Of a stretch of 64,000 nucleotides of DNA, positions 1 to 11,224 are shown piece after piece. Positions within the stretch are counted from its first letter, which is position 1, and each line of letters begins with the position of its first letter. The position numbers and the translations under genes were made by a program. Under the pieces are notes generated by a model, which was not told where the DNA came from, ran no database searches, and saw nothing but the letters and a program-made list of their open reading frames with translations. This DNA is from Achatina immaculata (taxonomy: Eukaryota > Mollusca > Gastropoda > Stylommatophora > Achatinidae): the NCBI GenBank assembly GCA_009760885.1, contig CM019719.1, positions 27,151,084 to 27,215,083 on the forward strand, written 5' to 3'.

Positions 1-330
1 CAGCACCAACAAAAGAAGCAGCGTTTTCCTCCTTATTTGTTGTGGTTACGTTTTCTTCTTGAAACGGCTCTTAAAATCTTCTCATCATGGCCACAGAGCG
101 TGTGTCACGTGGCAGCGAGTCTATTTCCCTCTGGACTGTGCCTCTGGCAGAGATAAAGTGAATGTTAAGACCGGACCACAATGATATAGCGGTCAAAGGA
201 TGTTAGGAAAACGTCTCAGAGATGACGGTGGCTGTTTGTCTGGTCGTTCTGGTTAGAATCTGGGAGTTCCTCATTGTTAACCAAATAAAAAATAAATGTA
301 ACTGTAACTACACTAAACTGTAGTAACTGT
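1..330. other. no feature seen
   Basis: Non-repetitive sequence with no supportable coding exon, RNA gene or element end. Confidence 0.5.
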
Positions 331-383
331 TCATTATGACCGCACTTCACATGTTTACTTTTGTTTTTATTATTTGCTTTCAA

Positions 384-429
<46 letters not shown>
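384..429. repeat. (GAT)n microsatellite
   Basis: About 15 perfect copies. They produce a spurious run of methionines in one frame. Confidence 0.95.
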
Positions 430-483
430 CAGGGGAATGGATGAGGAGAAAGAGAGTTGCCATATTTTATTTGTTTGACACAT

Positions 484-890
484 CGAAAGTTAAAACTAAG
501 TTAAACAAAGAAGTAGGGGTTAAGAGGACTGAATTACTACACTGAAAGTTAAAGGAAATTAAACAAAGAAGTAGGGGTTAATAGGACTGAATTACTACAC
601 TGAAAGTTAAAGGAAGTTAAACAAAGAAGTAGGGGTTAAGAGGACTGAATTACTACACTGAAAGTTAAAGGAAGTTAAACAAAGAAGTAGGGGTTAAGAG
701 GACTGAATTACTACACTGAAAGTTAAAGGAAGTTAAACAAAGAAGTAGGGGTTAAGACGACTGAATTACTGCACTGAAAGTTAAAGGAAGTTAAACAAAG
801 AAGTAGGGGTTAAGACGACTGAATTACTGCACTGAAAGTTAAAGGAAGTTAAACAAAGACGTGGACATTAAGGAAAATGAATTACTAGAC
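484..890. repeat. 58-bp minisatellite, about 7 copies
   Basis: The unit starts GAAAGTTAAAGGAAGTTAAA and ends GAATTACTACACT. Inner copies differ at one to three sites; the last copy is the most diverged. Confidence 0.95.
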
Positions 891-1059
891 AGATTAATAT
901 TCACTTCCATTTATCACGCTGGAAAATAGAGAGCAATATAGCAACATTTTCTCAGTTTATTAAAAAATCTTTCCGGGTGAAGAATTTGCTTGGTCATTTA
1001 AAAGTACTAATACACTAAGAGAAGAGGAAGGTAAGCTTTGGATATATCTCATTAATGTT

Positions 1060-1465
1060 GGTGTTTAACATGAGTAGAAGGTGATTTATAAAGAATGACT
1101 AGAAGTTGTTGGTGTTTAATTCATGAGTGAAAGACGGTTTATAGAATATGTCTAGAAGCTGCTGTTTAACATGAGTGGAAAGTGTTATACAGAACATGAC
1201 TAGAGGTTGTTGGTGATTAATATGAGTGGAAGATGGTTTATAGAACATGATAAGAAGTTGTTGGTGTTTAACATGAGTGAAGGGTGGTTTATAGAACATG
1301 ACTAGAAGTTGTTGATGCTTCCTGAGTGAAAGGTGGTTTATATAAAATAACTAGACGTTGTTGGTGATTATTTTGAGTGGAAGGTGGTTTATATAACATG
1401 ACTAGTTGTTAGTGTTTTACATGATTGGAAGTTGTTGGTGTTTAACATTGTTAGAAGGTGGGCTA
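1060..1465. repeat. degenerate ~51-bp minisatellite, about 8 copies
   Basis: The recurring core is GTGGTTTATAGAACATGACT followed by AGAAGTTGTTGGTGTTTAAC. Unit length varies because of small deletions. Confidence 0.85.
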
Positions 1466-1469
1466 TAGA

Positions 1470-2280
1470 AAATGATGATCGCTGCCTGGGACTGAACTTC
1501 TATCTTCTGTATGTCACTGAGTTTTTTTAAAAAATTCTTGTAACTGTTATATTCTACAGCTCTGGTACTGAGATTTATACACTACGGTATTCACTTTCCA
1601 GTTCTTTGTTATTCTACAACCAGCCTTACAAAACTGGGCTTTTCAAGCTAGTTTTCCAGTGTCCTTGACCATGTCTGCGTATATATACATTGCACATAAG
1701 CTTTTGTGTGCTTTGAATATGGAAGTATACAGTGTCGCTGCCTTCCGCTGGTAGTTTTGATCTTCCGGCAAATCTGGACGTCACTGATACGGGGAGAGCC
1801 ATTTTCCATAAATGATTTCTTCGTTAATTAAGATTGTTTCTTGCTCAGAACATTTTGAGCAATGATTCTTTTTACACTTCTAGTCTGTCTGTCTCTGTGT
1901 GTGCGAGTGTGCGCGCGCATGTGTGTGTGTGTGTTTTAGGAACGATCGTCAATGTTCCCAACAGCTTCCTCACCTTCTGTAGACGCCTCTGATCACATAA
2001 GGCGGTGGTCCGTGTGTTGTGTTTCCAAATATTTGTTGACTGCCGGGTCCGTGAGACGGTCAGGTCACAGAAATAATGAATTTACCGTCCGCGGTAACTG
2101 TTTCTGTGTTCTTTTATTTACATATTCAGCGGAAGAACAGGTTTTAAGCCGGTGCTGAAATAACGAAACAACCCAGTAAAACTGCTACTGTTTGGAAAGC
2201 TGGTTTGATTCTTCTCACTTTAGGTACAATTATTATTTATGAGCAGCGCCGGAGAGCGCTGATGACGTTGCTTCCCCCAT
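1470..2280. other. no gene seen; GT-rich microsatellite at 1895-1935
   Basis: Only a mixed (GT)n/(GC)n tract stands out. The short open frame at 1952-2158 has no recognisable content. Confidence 0.5.
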
Positions 2281-2283
2281 CTT

Positions 2284-2800
2284 GTGCGGTTCTTGGTGTT
2301 TCCAGTCAGCTCAAATGTTTTTATTTTTCAGTGCCATTTGGTCAGTCCGTTGAGACTATTTTCTATTGACCTTCCTGTCCGTCTTTTTCCTTTGAATTTT
2401 CCGATAAATAAGTTTTCTAACTTCTGTCTTCTCAAGACATGTCCAAGAAATTTTGACTGTCTATGTCTTAGAATTTTTAATAGCTTCTGTTACTCTAAAA
2501 CTTCTTTGATGACTTCTTTGTTTGTTTTTCTGTCTGTCCATAGCATTTGTTGCATCTTTCTCCAAAATCACACTTTTGTTGCTTCCGGTTTCCATGTCAT
2601 CTTTTTGTTAACTGTCAAAGTTTCACAACTACATATCAATACTGGTTCTATATAGCGCTTTAATACTCTTTTCCTCACTTTTAGCGACATCTTATTTGTT
2701 AGTATCTTCTTCATGTCATAAAAAAGCTGCTTTTGCCATCCCTATTTGTGATTTTATTTCATGTGTGCACTGGTCATCAACTGTTGCTCCAAGATAATTG
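2284..2800 (-). mobile_element. LINE family D fragment (RTE-like RT C-terminal part)
   Basis: Read on the minus strand, the sequence carries the C-terminal region of a non-LTR retrotransposon reverse transcriptase: an ATEV/MW-like helix, the N-KEV-SHQRS-F-V block and a segment on cell-surface-facing order typical of RTE-like proteins. It resembles the copies at 22060-23075 and 18285-18785. Several frameshifts and stops; dead. Confidence 0.6.
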
Positions 2801-2809
2801 AATTTATTT

Positions 2810-3800
2810 ACTTATGTCAGTGTTTTAGCGTCTTAAGTACAAACCTAGGTTAATAAAAACGTAAAGACAGTTTGGGCGCTGTGTTAGATGGAACTGGTTA
2901 TCACCTTTGGAAAGACGCCCTTTGACCACAGCAAAGCAATGTAGCACCCTCATAATTGGACTACCAGGACTATATAGGATAAGGTTTTGATCATTTGTGA
3001 CTGGCCGGCCGCTAACATTACCTTTCTTATCACCCTACAATAATGTTATCTAGTTTAAATATACGGAATTAATAAGCGTGATTGACAGACCGTTCATTGC
3101 TTTCTATGTCAACCATCTCGGCCTAACTATATTTTCTCAAGAAGCGCTGGCTTGACTCGAAAACTCATAGAAACGTCTCGGGGGAATGTGTCTGATAAAC
3201 ACTTCTGGCTGGATGACAGCTCGCCATGGATGGCCCCTACCAACCTCTGGATTATAGCTCAATGATTCTTTTTTACATTTACAATCTGAGTGCGTGTGAG
3301 AGTGTGTGTGTGTGTTTATACGGGGCTCTCGTTTATAGCCCGCGCTTCTTCTTTAATAAGATTACACCATTAGGCACCTTTCCTTGGGGAGCTGAGAACG
3401 TCTGAATAATGGCGTCCCAGTGTCCTCACCGAAACCGGAACTGAAGGACTCATAAGGGACGTCTATCACGCACATAGAGGACAGTAATAACGTTAGTGTA
3501 GCTCTCTAGAGTCGCTTCTTCTCCTCTTATTCCTCCACCCTATTTTTTTTTTCTTTTTTTTTTCACAAAATGTTCTTCTTCCAAACGTTTTCTTCGAGCT
3601 TTATAAGTATAGAATTGTTTCTTTTGTGCTTGATTTCTTATAATCTTTTATCGAATTATTTCACAGAGAAGCCTGTCACGGGAATCCATATCTGCTTCAT
3701 GTGTACCATGTAACAATTGAGACAATCCTTAAATGTAGAGACCCTGAACAGGCAGGAAGGTAAAGGTCACCTTTCTATCGCTGTGCAGAGACACCTGGGA
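2810..3800. other. no gene seen; short GT tract and T-rich stretch
   Basis: A GT tract lies at 3299-3317 and a T-rich stretch at 3541-3564. Nothing else is supported. Confidence 0.45.
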
Positions 3801-3814
3801 GATACAATGTCCCT

Positions 3815-4013
3815 GCTCATATTTTCCTTAACCTGTCACGCTACAGAATGATGTGGCCAGCACCAGGCCTGGAAGCCTTCTCTATCCCAGATCCAGAAGA
3901 AGCCAGTTATCCATTTATACAGTTGGTGGACCGGGACGGATCTGGCTGGATTAGAACTACCGACCTGGCCATGAGAGACGAGCGCACTTCTCTGCTGTCC
4001 ATGCACCTATAGA
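3815..4013 (-). mobile_element. SINE1, tRNA-derived SINE
   Basis: On the minus strand the head reads GAAGTGCGCTCGTCTCTCAT, followed by a B-box-like GTAGTTCTAATCC. The body matches the copies at 16220 and 21766, including GGCTTCTTCTG and GGAAAATATG. On the plus strand it gives the phantom peptide SGWIRTTDL, a known annotation artefact type. Confidence 0.75.
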
Positions 4014-4039
4014 GCATCTATGATCAAAACACCTTCACT

Positions 4040-4535
4040 AGCAGTATCATGCCCATGTGTTAATGGATAGTTGGCAGTATCACACTCCATTGTTAATAGA
4101 TGTTTGGCAGTATCACACTCCTGTGTTAATCGATAGTTGGCAGTATCACACTCCTGTGTTAATGGATAGTTGGCAATATCACACTCCTGTGTTAATAGAT
4201 AGTTGGCAATATCACACTCCTGTGTTAATAGATAGTTGGCAATATCACACTCCTGTGTTAATGGATAGTTGGCAATATCACACTCTTGTGTTAATAGATA
4301 GTTGGCAGTATCACACTCCTTTGTTAATAGATGTTTGGCAGTATCACACTCCTGTGTTAATGGATAGTTGGCAGTATCACACTCCTGTGTTAATGGATAG
4401 TTGGCAATATCACACTCATGTGTTAATGGATAGTGGTAGTATCACACTCCTGTGTTAATCGATAGTTGGCAATATCACACTCCTGTGTTAATGGATAGTG
4501 GTAGTATCACACTCCTGTATTAATGGATAGTTGTG
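4040..4535. repeat. 33-bp minisatellite, about 15 copies
   Basis: Unit GTTGGCAGTATCACACTCCT plus GTGTTAATGGATA. Because 33 is divisible by 3, it yields a 133-codon open frame of repeated SWQYHTPVLI units with no sign of being a gene. A few units are 31 bp long. Confidence 0.95.
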
Positions 4536-4827
4536 TAACTGTGAGTACTCCTACTGTATACACTAGTGTCTCACTTTACTTTCTCTCTCTCTCACTCCCT
4601 CCCTCCTTCCTTCTCGTTCTCCCTTCAAGACATCTTTCACAGGTCAAAGTAAAATCAGCTGTTAAATTTCAGTCACTACATGTATGTGTTGTATATGTTA
4701 GAACAAGCATATCACTTATATCAGCGTAAAAATAAAAGTTCTGAGTGTCTTTTTCTGATCGCTCTTGGCGTTGGTTGCCGAGCATGCTCGCGTTCCAGGC
4801 TGATATTAGGCAAGAAAATATGATACA

Positions 4828-5038
4828 TTTAGAATAACGGTGTCATAAGTATGCGTCAGCGATAGGTATGATGAATGATATTAGAATAACGGTGTCATAA
4901 GTATGCGTCAGCGATAGGTATGATGAATGATATTAGAATAACGGTGTCATAAGTATGCGTCAGTGATAGATATGGTGAATAATATTAGAATAACGGTGTT
5001 GTAATTATATGTCACTGGTAGATATGGTGAATGATATG

Positions 5039-5103
<65 letters not shown>
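4828..5103. repeat. 52-bp minisatellite (about 4 copies) ending in a (TA)n tract
   Basis: The unit begins TATTAGAATAACGGTGTCAT and ends GATGAATGA (4828-5040). It is followed by about 30 TA pairs (5043-5103). A partial unit continues after the TA tract. Confidence 0.9.
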
Positions 5104-5106
<3 letters not shown>

Positions 5107-5204
5107 ATTGATACATATGGTGAAAGATGCCAGAAATAATGTTATTGTATGCGTCAGTCATGCATTTTTGAAGATTTAAGATTGTCCTCACATACATCAG
5201 CGTC

Positions 5205-5227
5205 TTTTTTTTGGGGGGGGGGGGGGG
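5205..5227. repeat. T8-G15 homopolymer tract
   Basis: A run of T directly followed by a run of 15 G. Confidence 0.9.
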
Positions 5228-5229
5228 AG

Positions 5230-6224
5230 GTGCAGAGTTATGTATACATCAACGGTCTCTCTTTGACCCCGGTTTCCTTGTGAGTGTAACAATCAATATT
5301 TGTTATTCCATAACCGACAGCATCATGATGTATAACAAAGCGATTAAAAATTGTTCCCTCTAAGCCAAGCTTTTCTGATTCTTTGTAGTTCTTCCTACAA
5401 ACAATATAAACATGGCTCCTACGACTAATCTTTCCTCAAACAATGTTGTTTTTTTTTAATCATATCGCGTACGAAATGTTTTATGCCGCCACAAAAAGTA
5501 ATTAATAATACTAAATAAATAAGTAGAAATAAATAAATAAAAGTCATACCTTTATTTTTCAGCTTCCCGATTCATTGTTTTAGTTTTATACTAGCTCTCG
5601 AAAAAAAAATATTAAAGATGATAGCGCTATATGAGTTTATTTTCTTGATTTCTTCTGATTTTTTAAAGGAGATCCTTAAATTATACTTTGTGATTTAATG
5701 TTATGACACACATGTCCACCGCACAAAATGTTTTGTTTTTTTTTAGAATAGATTTGCACACGGGTTGAAAATTTTGCGTACGAACCACAAAACCTTCAAA
5801 GGCACACTTCCTGTGTGATCCGTTAAGTAGCGTCACACACACACACACGCGCGCGCGCACACACACTCTCACACAAAACTAGAACGAAACAAGCTTTCCA
5901 AGACTCGGGACTTGTTTAACGGTAAACAGACTTCGCCCAGTTAATTTCTTCCTCCATATTCCATTCACTTTGAAGGGAGCTAAAATTCACGTCCTATTGT
6001 GCATTTTCACCGGCGGAGTCTTCAGTCTGTGAAGCCAACTCTTGCTTGCCGCATTTACTGCCGCTTAGAGGTTGAAGTGGAAGCTGCTTATTCTAAGACG
6101 TTTCTTTTTTTTTTTTTATGGTGAATTCTTTTAGAAAATCTGAATAAAGGTTCCGTTCACTGTCTTGAGCGTTTTACGACCGCTTAGACTTTCTCATGTG
6201 ATTGTCATGTGCGTATTTGCGATT

Positions 6225-6257
<33 letters not shown>

Positions 6258-6600
6258 TTTTTATTTTTAAAGGGTAAAGAATTGGGCACGCAGGCCCGTC
6301 TTACATTCTGCCCTTCATCACTCTAGAAAAGAGAGAAAAAAAGAAAGAAATATACGCGCCGTTCAATAAATTTCCCTTATCAAGGAAAGCACTGTGTCTA
6401 TCACTGATTCCGCCTCCCGAATCACATTATCAGTATTATATTTCATTATTATCCTTTACTATTATTATCATTGTTGTTATTATTATTATTATTATTAGTG
6501 CACGTTGTCAACTTTGGATCATTGACTTGACCTCTGATCAAGCTAGCAACCCCTACAAGCTTGCCCTAATCGATTTCTTGGTGTTGTCCACTAAACTATA
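5230..6600. other. no gene seen; several microsatellites
   Basis: Holds (CA)n/(CG)n at 5835-5873, (GAAA)n at 6225-6255 and (ATT)n at 6469-6497. No supported coding sequence. Confidence 0.5.
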
Positions 6601-6629
6601 CTCCTTCATCTTTTTTACCTGAATATTTG

Positions 6630-7025
6630 CTTCCAAAATGAGACTGGTCTCAGATTAGGTTACCGCATACAGACACATATTTATGACAGTCTCTAATCAT
6701 TTCAACAGTCCCAACCACAGAGACAAGTCTGATTTTCTAGTAACTGCCATTAAGCAATGTCACTCCGATGACAGAAGCCGCCTAGCGCTTAAGAACAGCT
6801 ACATTCAAGAATATAGGACGCTGGAACCACACGGTGTGAACTAGAAATTCAGCAACAGCATTCCTTTTCTCCACAGTAATATTCTCTATCTACTAAGTTG
6901 TACTCTTTCTTCACCCGTAAATTATATTTGAGAACCCCTCACTGAACTAGATTACAAACTCTCTGCTCCAACTAATTTAATCCAACATTAATCTATTCCA
7001 TTCAACCCTTATAAGCTTGTTGTAT

Positions 7026-7066
<41 letters not shown>

Positions 7067-7345
7067 CTGTTTTTCCCACCTCCTCTTTACTACAAACCTA
7101 TCACACATCACAAGTCTTCATTTAAACATTGACGCGCACTCCTGGACACAGATTCTTACAAGTCACAGCTAAGTACCTTTTTTCTAATTTGTTCCATTCC
7201 TGTTTGTTGCATAGCATTCATATGAATTTATATTTTATCTTCTTTCCCTATTTCTTTGTCCTGTATGTTTTTGTATGATTAAAGTGGAAACCGAAACATT
7301 ATAACTGTGTGCTCGTTAGTTAATAAAGCTGTTCCTATTTTTGTT
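6630..7345 (+). mobile_element. Penelope-like element, 3' part with GIY-YIG C-terminus
   Basis: Frame 6690-6844 reads VSNHFNSPNHRDKSDFLVTA and ends EYRTLEPHGVN with TAG at 6842-6844. The HFN-P-H-D and L-P-GLN pattern is characteristic of the GIY-YIG endonuclease that ends Penelope-like proteins. Just upstream in another frame, ETGLRLGYRIQTHI fits the core of the same domain, so a frameshift lies at about 6690. The 3' region ends GTTAATAAAGCTGTTCC with an AATAAA signal. A copy of the 3' part is at 56045-56605, and inverted ends are at 32236-32345. Confidence 0.72.
7026..7068. repeat. C/CT tract
   Basis: About 17 CT pairs after a C run, inside the 3' region of the Penelope-like element. Confidence 0.9.
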
Positions 7346-7410
7346 TTGAATAACTCTAACAATCAGTATACTATTGTGCTTCATGTATTGCTAACACTTC
7401 TACAAGTTGG

Positions 7411-7490
7411 TTGCAATACTTTCTTTCTTTCTTCTCTCCCTCCCTCCCTCTCTCCCTCCCTCCCTCCCTCTCTCTCTCTCTCTCTCTCTT
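7411..7490. repeat. CT-rich polypyrimidine tract
   Basis: (CTTT)n, (CCCT)n and (CT)n in succession. The overlapping open frames here are compositional. Confidence 0.9.
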
Positions 7491-7763
7491 CAAATTTAAA
7501 TCGTTGCAAGACTTCGTTTATTTCTGGCCTTCTCTGTATCTGATATACGCCGATGTATTCCCATGGAGGAAAAATAGTTTAACTATTGCTCACCATTGGC
7601 ATGTTTTACAATAGACAAACTAATCCAGAACTGAAAATGCGATCGGTTCATAATCAGAAATCTGAAATTCATGGCCACGCCAAAACTAGAATTTTAAAAA
7701 AAAACTTATTTAGAAATACTGTGTTAGACTTCTTGTGAAAGGACAGTAATGTTTACGACAAGG

Positions 7764-8153
7764 GCCTTTTATTGTTGAAATACATATTACTGCCTTTTAT
7801 TGTTGAAATACATATTATTGCCTTTTATTGTTGAAATACATATTATTGCCTTTTATTGTTGAAATACTTATTATTGCTTTTTATTGTTGAAATACATATT
7901 ATTGCCTTTTATTGTTGAAATACATATTATTGCCTTTTATTGTTAAAATACATATTATTGCCTTTTATTGTTGAAATACTTATTATTGCCTTTTATTGTT
8001 GAAATACATATTATTGCCTTTTATTGTTGAAATACTTATTATTGCTTTTTATTGTTGAAATACTTATTATTGCTTTTTATTGTTGAAATACTTATTATTG
8101 CTTTTTATTGTTGAAATACTTATTATTGCTTTTTATTGTTGAAATACTTATTT
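7764..8153. repeat. 30-bp minisatellite, 13 copies
   Basis: Unit TATTATTGCCTTTTATTGTT plus GAAATACATA, with CATA/CTTA variants that come in blocks. Confidence 0.95.
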
Positions 8154-8199
8154 TGATCTTAAATTGTCTCACAGCATTTGAGAAAAGAACGTTTTCTGA

Positions 8200-8420
8200 C
8201 ATACACTATTTTCTGGTTGTCTTTCTGGCACATACTGCTGTCTGGATGTCTTTTTGCACATGCTATTTTCTGGTTGTCTTTTTGCACATTTTATTTTCTG
8301 GTTGTCTTTTTGCACATGCTATTTTCTGGCTGTCTTTGTGCACATGCTATTTTCTGGTTGTCTTTTTGCACATTTTATTTTCTGGTTGCATTTTGGCACA
8401 TGCTGTTTTTTTTTAAAATT
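8200..8420. repeat. 28-bp minisatellite, about 8 copies
   Basis: Unit TATTTTCTGGTTGTCTTTTT plus GCACATGC. It lies next to the 30-bp array. Because 28 is not divisible by 3, the repeat cycles through all frames and gives three overlapping phantom frames. Confidence 0.93.
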
Positions 8421-8429
8421 GTCTTTTGG

Positions 8430-9010
8430 CACTTACTATTTTCTGTGTTGACTTTTGGATAATACTATTTGAAATTTGGATCATATTATGTTCTGGGTTA
8501 CAGTTTGGCACGAGCTGTTTTAAATGCCGTCTTTCTCAGAGCTAGAAGTATCTTTGTTACAACGTTGTTATCACCGTACCAAACACCGATAACGTCAACG
8601 CGACCTAGAACTTGTCTTGACTGTCAAAAATTTCATCACCTGAACTCTAAACCACCACCACCTCCCCCCTTTAAAAAAAAAACCAAGCACCACGGAACTG
8701 GTCGTCTGCTCAAGAGGGAATCTCCTGGAATAAATATATGGCCAGAAATTGATTGATGGAAAACTGAAAGCATCCACAAAATTGGATTAATGTCAGGCTA
8801 TTGTAAGTTGATAGCGCTAAGTCGTGGTATCGATACTGCCCATGTCTGCCATCACGGGGACAAAAGACTAGAAGTAACATTAATGGTCTATTTTTAAAAA
8901 AAACATGGGGGGGGGGGGGGGTTAGGGTGGGTGATGGTGGGTATTCGGTAGAACCCGAAGCGACGTGGTCTAAGTCAGGTTTGAGAGTGACTTAATATAA
9001 ATAATATCTG
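8430..9010. other. no gene seen; G run at 8907-8921
   Basis: No supported feature apart from homopolymers. Confidence 0.4.
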
Positions 9011-9019
9011 ACGGCAATC

Positions 9020-9170
9020 TCAACATCTGAAGGAATGGCGAAGTGAGTCTCACAACCTGGCAAAAGAACAGCGGAAGATGAGATGGACAGCATGCACCAC
9101 AGTTGTGGGTACTATACAAAGGCTGACTGCGGACCATGAGAAGTGGAGGGAGGTTTTGCCACTGTAGAAT
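9020..9170 (+). mobile_element. LINE C-terminal fragment (weak)
   Basis: The plus strand reads AKEQRKMRWTACTTVVGTIQ and then DHEKWREVLPL followed by a stop. The -DHE-WR- end resembles the last residues of non-LTR retrotransposon ORFs. It is short and isolated. Confidence 0.35.
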
Positions 9171-9215
9171 TTTATGAGTGATTGATTTGTCGATCAGTGT
9201 CTACAGAAATGTGTC

Positions 9216-9280
9216 CATTGTGTGTGTGTGTGTGTGAGAGAGAGAGAAACAGACAGATAGACAGAGAGAGAGAGAGAGAC
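9216..9280. repeat. (GT)n/(GA)n microsatellite
   Basis: A GT tract directly followed by GA and AGAC repeats. Confidence 0.9.
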
Positions 9281-9639
9281 CAGCTTACCATTTGAAGCAA
9301 TACAGGTATACCTCGCTTTATTGTGTTTCGCAGATATTGCGCTAGCTTTCAGATTATTTATGCTTAATTATTTTCAGAACGTGCTTTCCTCTTTATGGCC
9401 GTAACATCGCATCGGTTTGTTTATCGGTGGCCATTTTGCTTATTACATTTCCACGCTTCGCTGGAAACTGGCAGTATTTCTAACTTTTTCATTGTTATTA
9501 CACTGTTACTAATATTTCTTAATGGGCACTTCAGCAACGCTTCCGGTTTTCCGATTTGTACGTATGGTCGATATAGCGACGCTTGGTTTGTTTTATTAAA
9601 CCAACAACATTTAGATTGTACATATTTCGTCTGCGTTTC

Positions 9640-10202
9640 CAGTGACATTTTTCAAAATGGTGAAAGAGTGCTTAGTTACGAGCGATGGCTAGCGAGAAAA
9701 AGGAAGAGAAACATCGAAAATTTGCAATTTTTGATGATGTAGATAGTGGTACGGAATGGCCTTTGACCACCTCACTGCTCTTGAATGTATCCAAAGTAGA
9801 TTTAGACATATTAGACGACTGGAGAAGTAGTTAGCAGGTTATTTCAGACATTAATTTAGCGAGAATGCAACAGAGAATCACAATACGAGATCGACAAGTA
9901 GATCTAGACATCTCAGATGGTAAGTAGTGCATATCTAGACCTAGCCGATGGTGAGCTGGGCACAGTCATTGTTTAAAAACATTACATTACTTCTTTTTTC
10001 CTAAAAAAAAGACTCTGCATTTATGAAATCTTCATACATTTAGTTATATTTTTTAAATATAATAAGTGCACTGAAGTACATGGAAATACTGTTTTCCATT
10101 CCATTTTCCAACTATACTCCCTGTACAGATCAAGACCCGCGCTTTTTGTGTGGCACGAACGGGAACGTCCGCGTTTTTTTTCTCTGGCACAGGAAGAGTT
10201 AA
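9640..10202 (+). mobile_element. piggyBac-like remnant (5' coding relic plus right end)
   Basis: It is homologous, in inverse orientation, to 50346-51018. The shared core includes the acidic coding-like stretch around 9760-9930 and the end GCACAGGAAGAGTTAA at 10187-10202, which finishes on the TTAA target typical of piggyBac. From 9686 a frame reads MASEKKEEKHRKFAIFDDVD and on to LDILDDW before a stop, the kind of acidic N-terminus piggyBac transposases have. The left end was not located. Confidence 0.5.
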
Positions 10203-10870
10203 TAATTAACGTACAAAGGCTGCAAGTTCACATGACGAAAATTACCATTTTTTAGCAACAAAGTATTTTTTTCTAATTTACAGTACATTTCTTTAGATCT
10301 AGCCTATTGCACGCTTCATAGACAACAGTGTGAACATGATTTCAGGCTTTTGTGTCAAAGGGCAGCCAAAACATGGGCGTGTCTCACTTTACTGTGATAG
10401 TCTGGAACCAGATCGACAATATCTCCGTGGTGTGCCGGTACAAAATATCATGAGCAGCTGGGACCAATGAGAAATACGCATGGATGTAGGTAACAAAGCA
10501 AGGAATGTTATAAGTTAATTCGCTGCCATTTTGCAGACAGTGTCAAACTGAAGAATCTTCAATACGACATATTACTCTTATCGGATGATGGATATTTCAA
10601 AACTATTTAAAAAAAAATTTTTAATAAAAAAAGTTCTTACTTTAAAAAAAAGCTATATATAGGAGGTCATTTTTATAAATAATGCTGAAAATGAGTGGGC
10701 GGAGTCGCGCGTGTCATTCACGCAATTAAAATGACGAACAGAAATAAAGGAATTATACGTCTCCATGCTTCTTTTCGGAAGAATATGAAATATCTGCCAT
10801 TTGTCACTTGGGGAAACTTTCAAACATCAACAATATAAGCAATCACCTCAAAGAAAGAAAGAAAAAAAAA
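10203..10870. other. no gene seen
   Basis: AT-rich sequence with A and T runs. No supported feature. Confidence 0.4.
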
Positions 10871-10879
10871 AAGGTAGGG

Positions 10880-11130
10880 CTCTGAACGGGAGCAAATGCC
10901 ACTGTGTTAGCGTGATGATAGTTATCTGGGTCAGCAAAACTAGAGCCGATCAAGACCCTGTTCACATTTCTCTGCTGGTGCTCCCAGCGACAGACCCAGC
11001 CTGGATAAAGGGGCAGGATTCGCAGTAGTCCCCATGGTGGCAGAGTCTGCAAAAAAAAGCTTGGGATTTTTTTTTTTGGGGGGGGGCCCACTTTGGGTCT
11101 TCAAACTAATCCCCGTAATCCATTCCCAGT
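10880..11130 (+). repeat. repeat F, copy 1 (unclassified dispersed repeat)
   Basis: It matches 48530-48800 in the same orientation. Shared landmarks are CAAGACCCTGT, GACAG-C-GGAT/G and AGTC(T/C)TGCAAAAAA. Both copies read, in one frame, LLVLPA/LLFVPA followed by a stop and SPWW/SLWC. Nature unknown. Confidence 0.5.
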
Positions 11131-11224
11131 CTGATAACAAAGCCAATGTTTCAGCATCTCCAGTGTGTAAGCCTCTAATAGCATCTTGCTTGCTGCTTTA
11201 TGCCGATAGAACAGTCAGTCAGTC

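Noticed and set aside
2284..2655. 123-codon plus-strand frame
   Set aside because: The minus strand of the same region carries LINE family D sequence, which explains the openness.
4057..4458. 133-codon open frame of repeated SWQYHTPVLI units
   Set aside because: It is the translation of a 33-bp minisatellite; the unit is a multiple of 3, so the frame stays open by chance. No start context, splice sites or non-repeat part.
7764..8153. Regular repeats suggestive of a CRISPR array
   Set aside because: The units are head-to-tail without unique spacers, and the genome is eukaryotic.
8108..8462. Three overlapping hydrophobic frames (YFLVVFLH and similar)
   Set aside because: They are the three frames of a 28-bp repeat, not membrane proteins.
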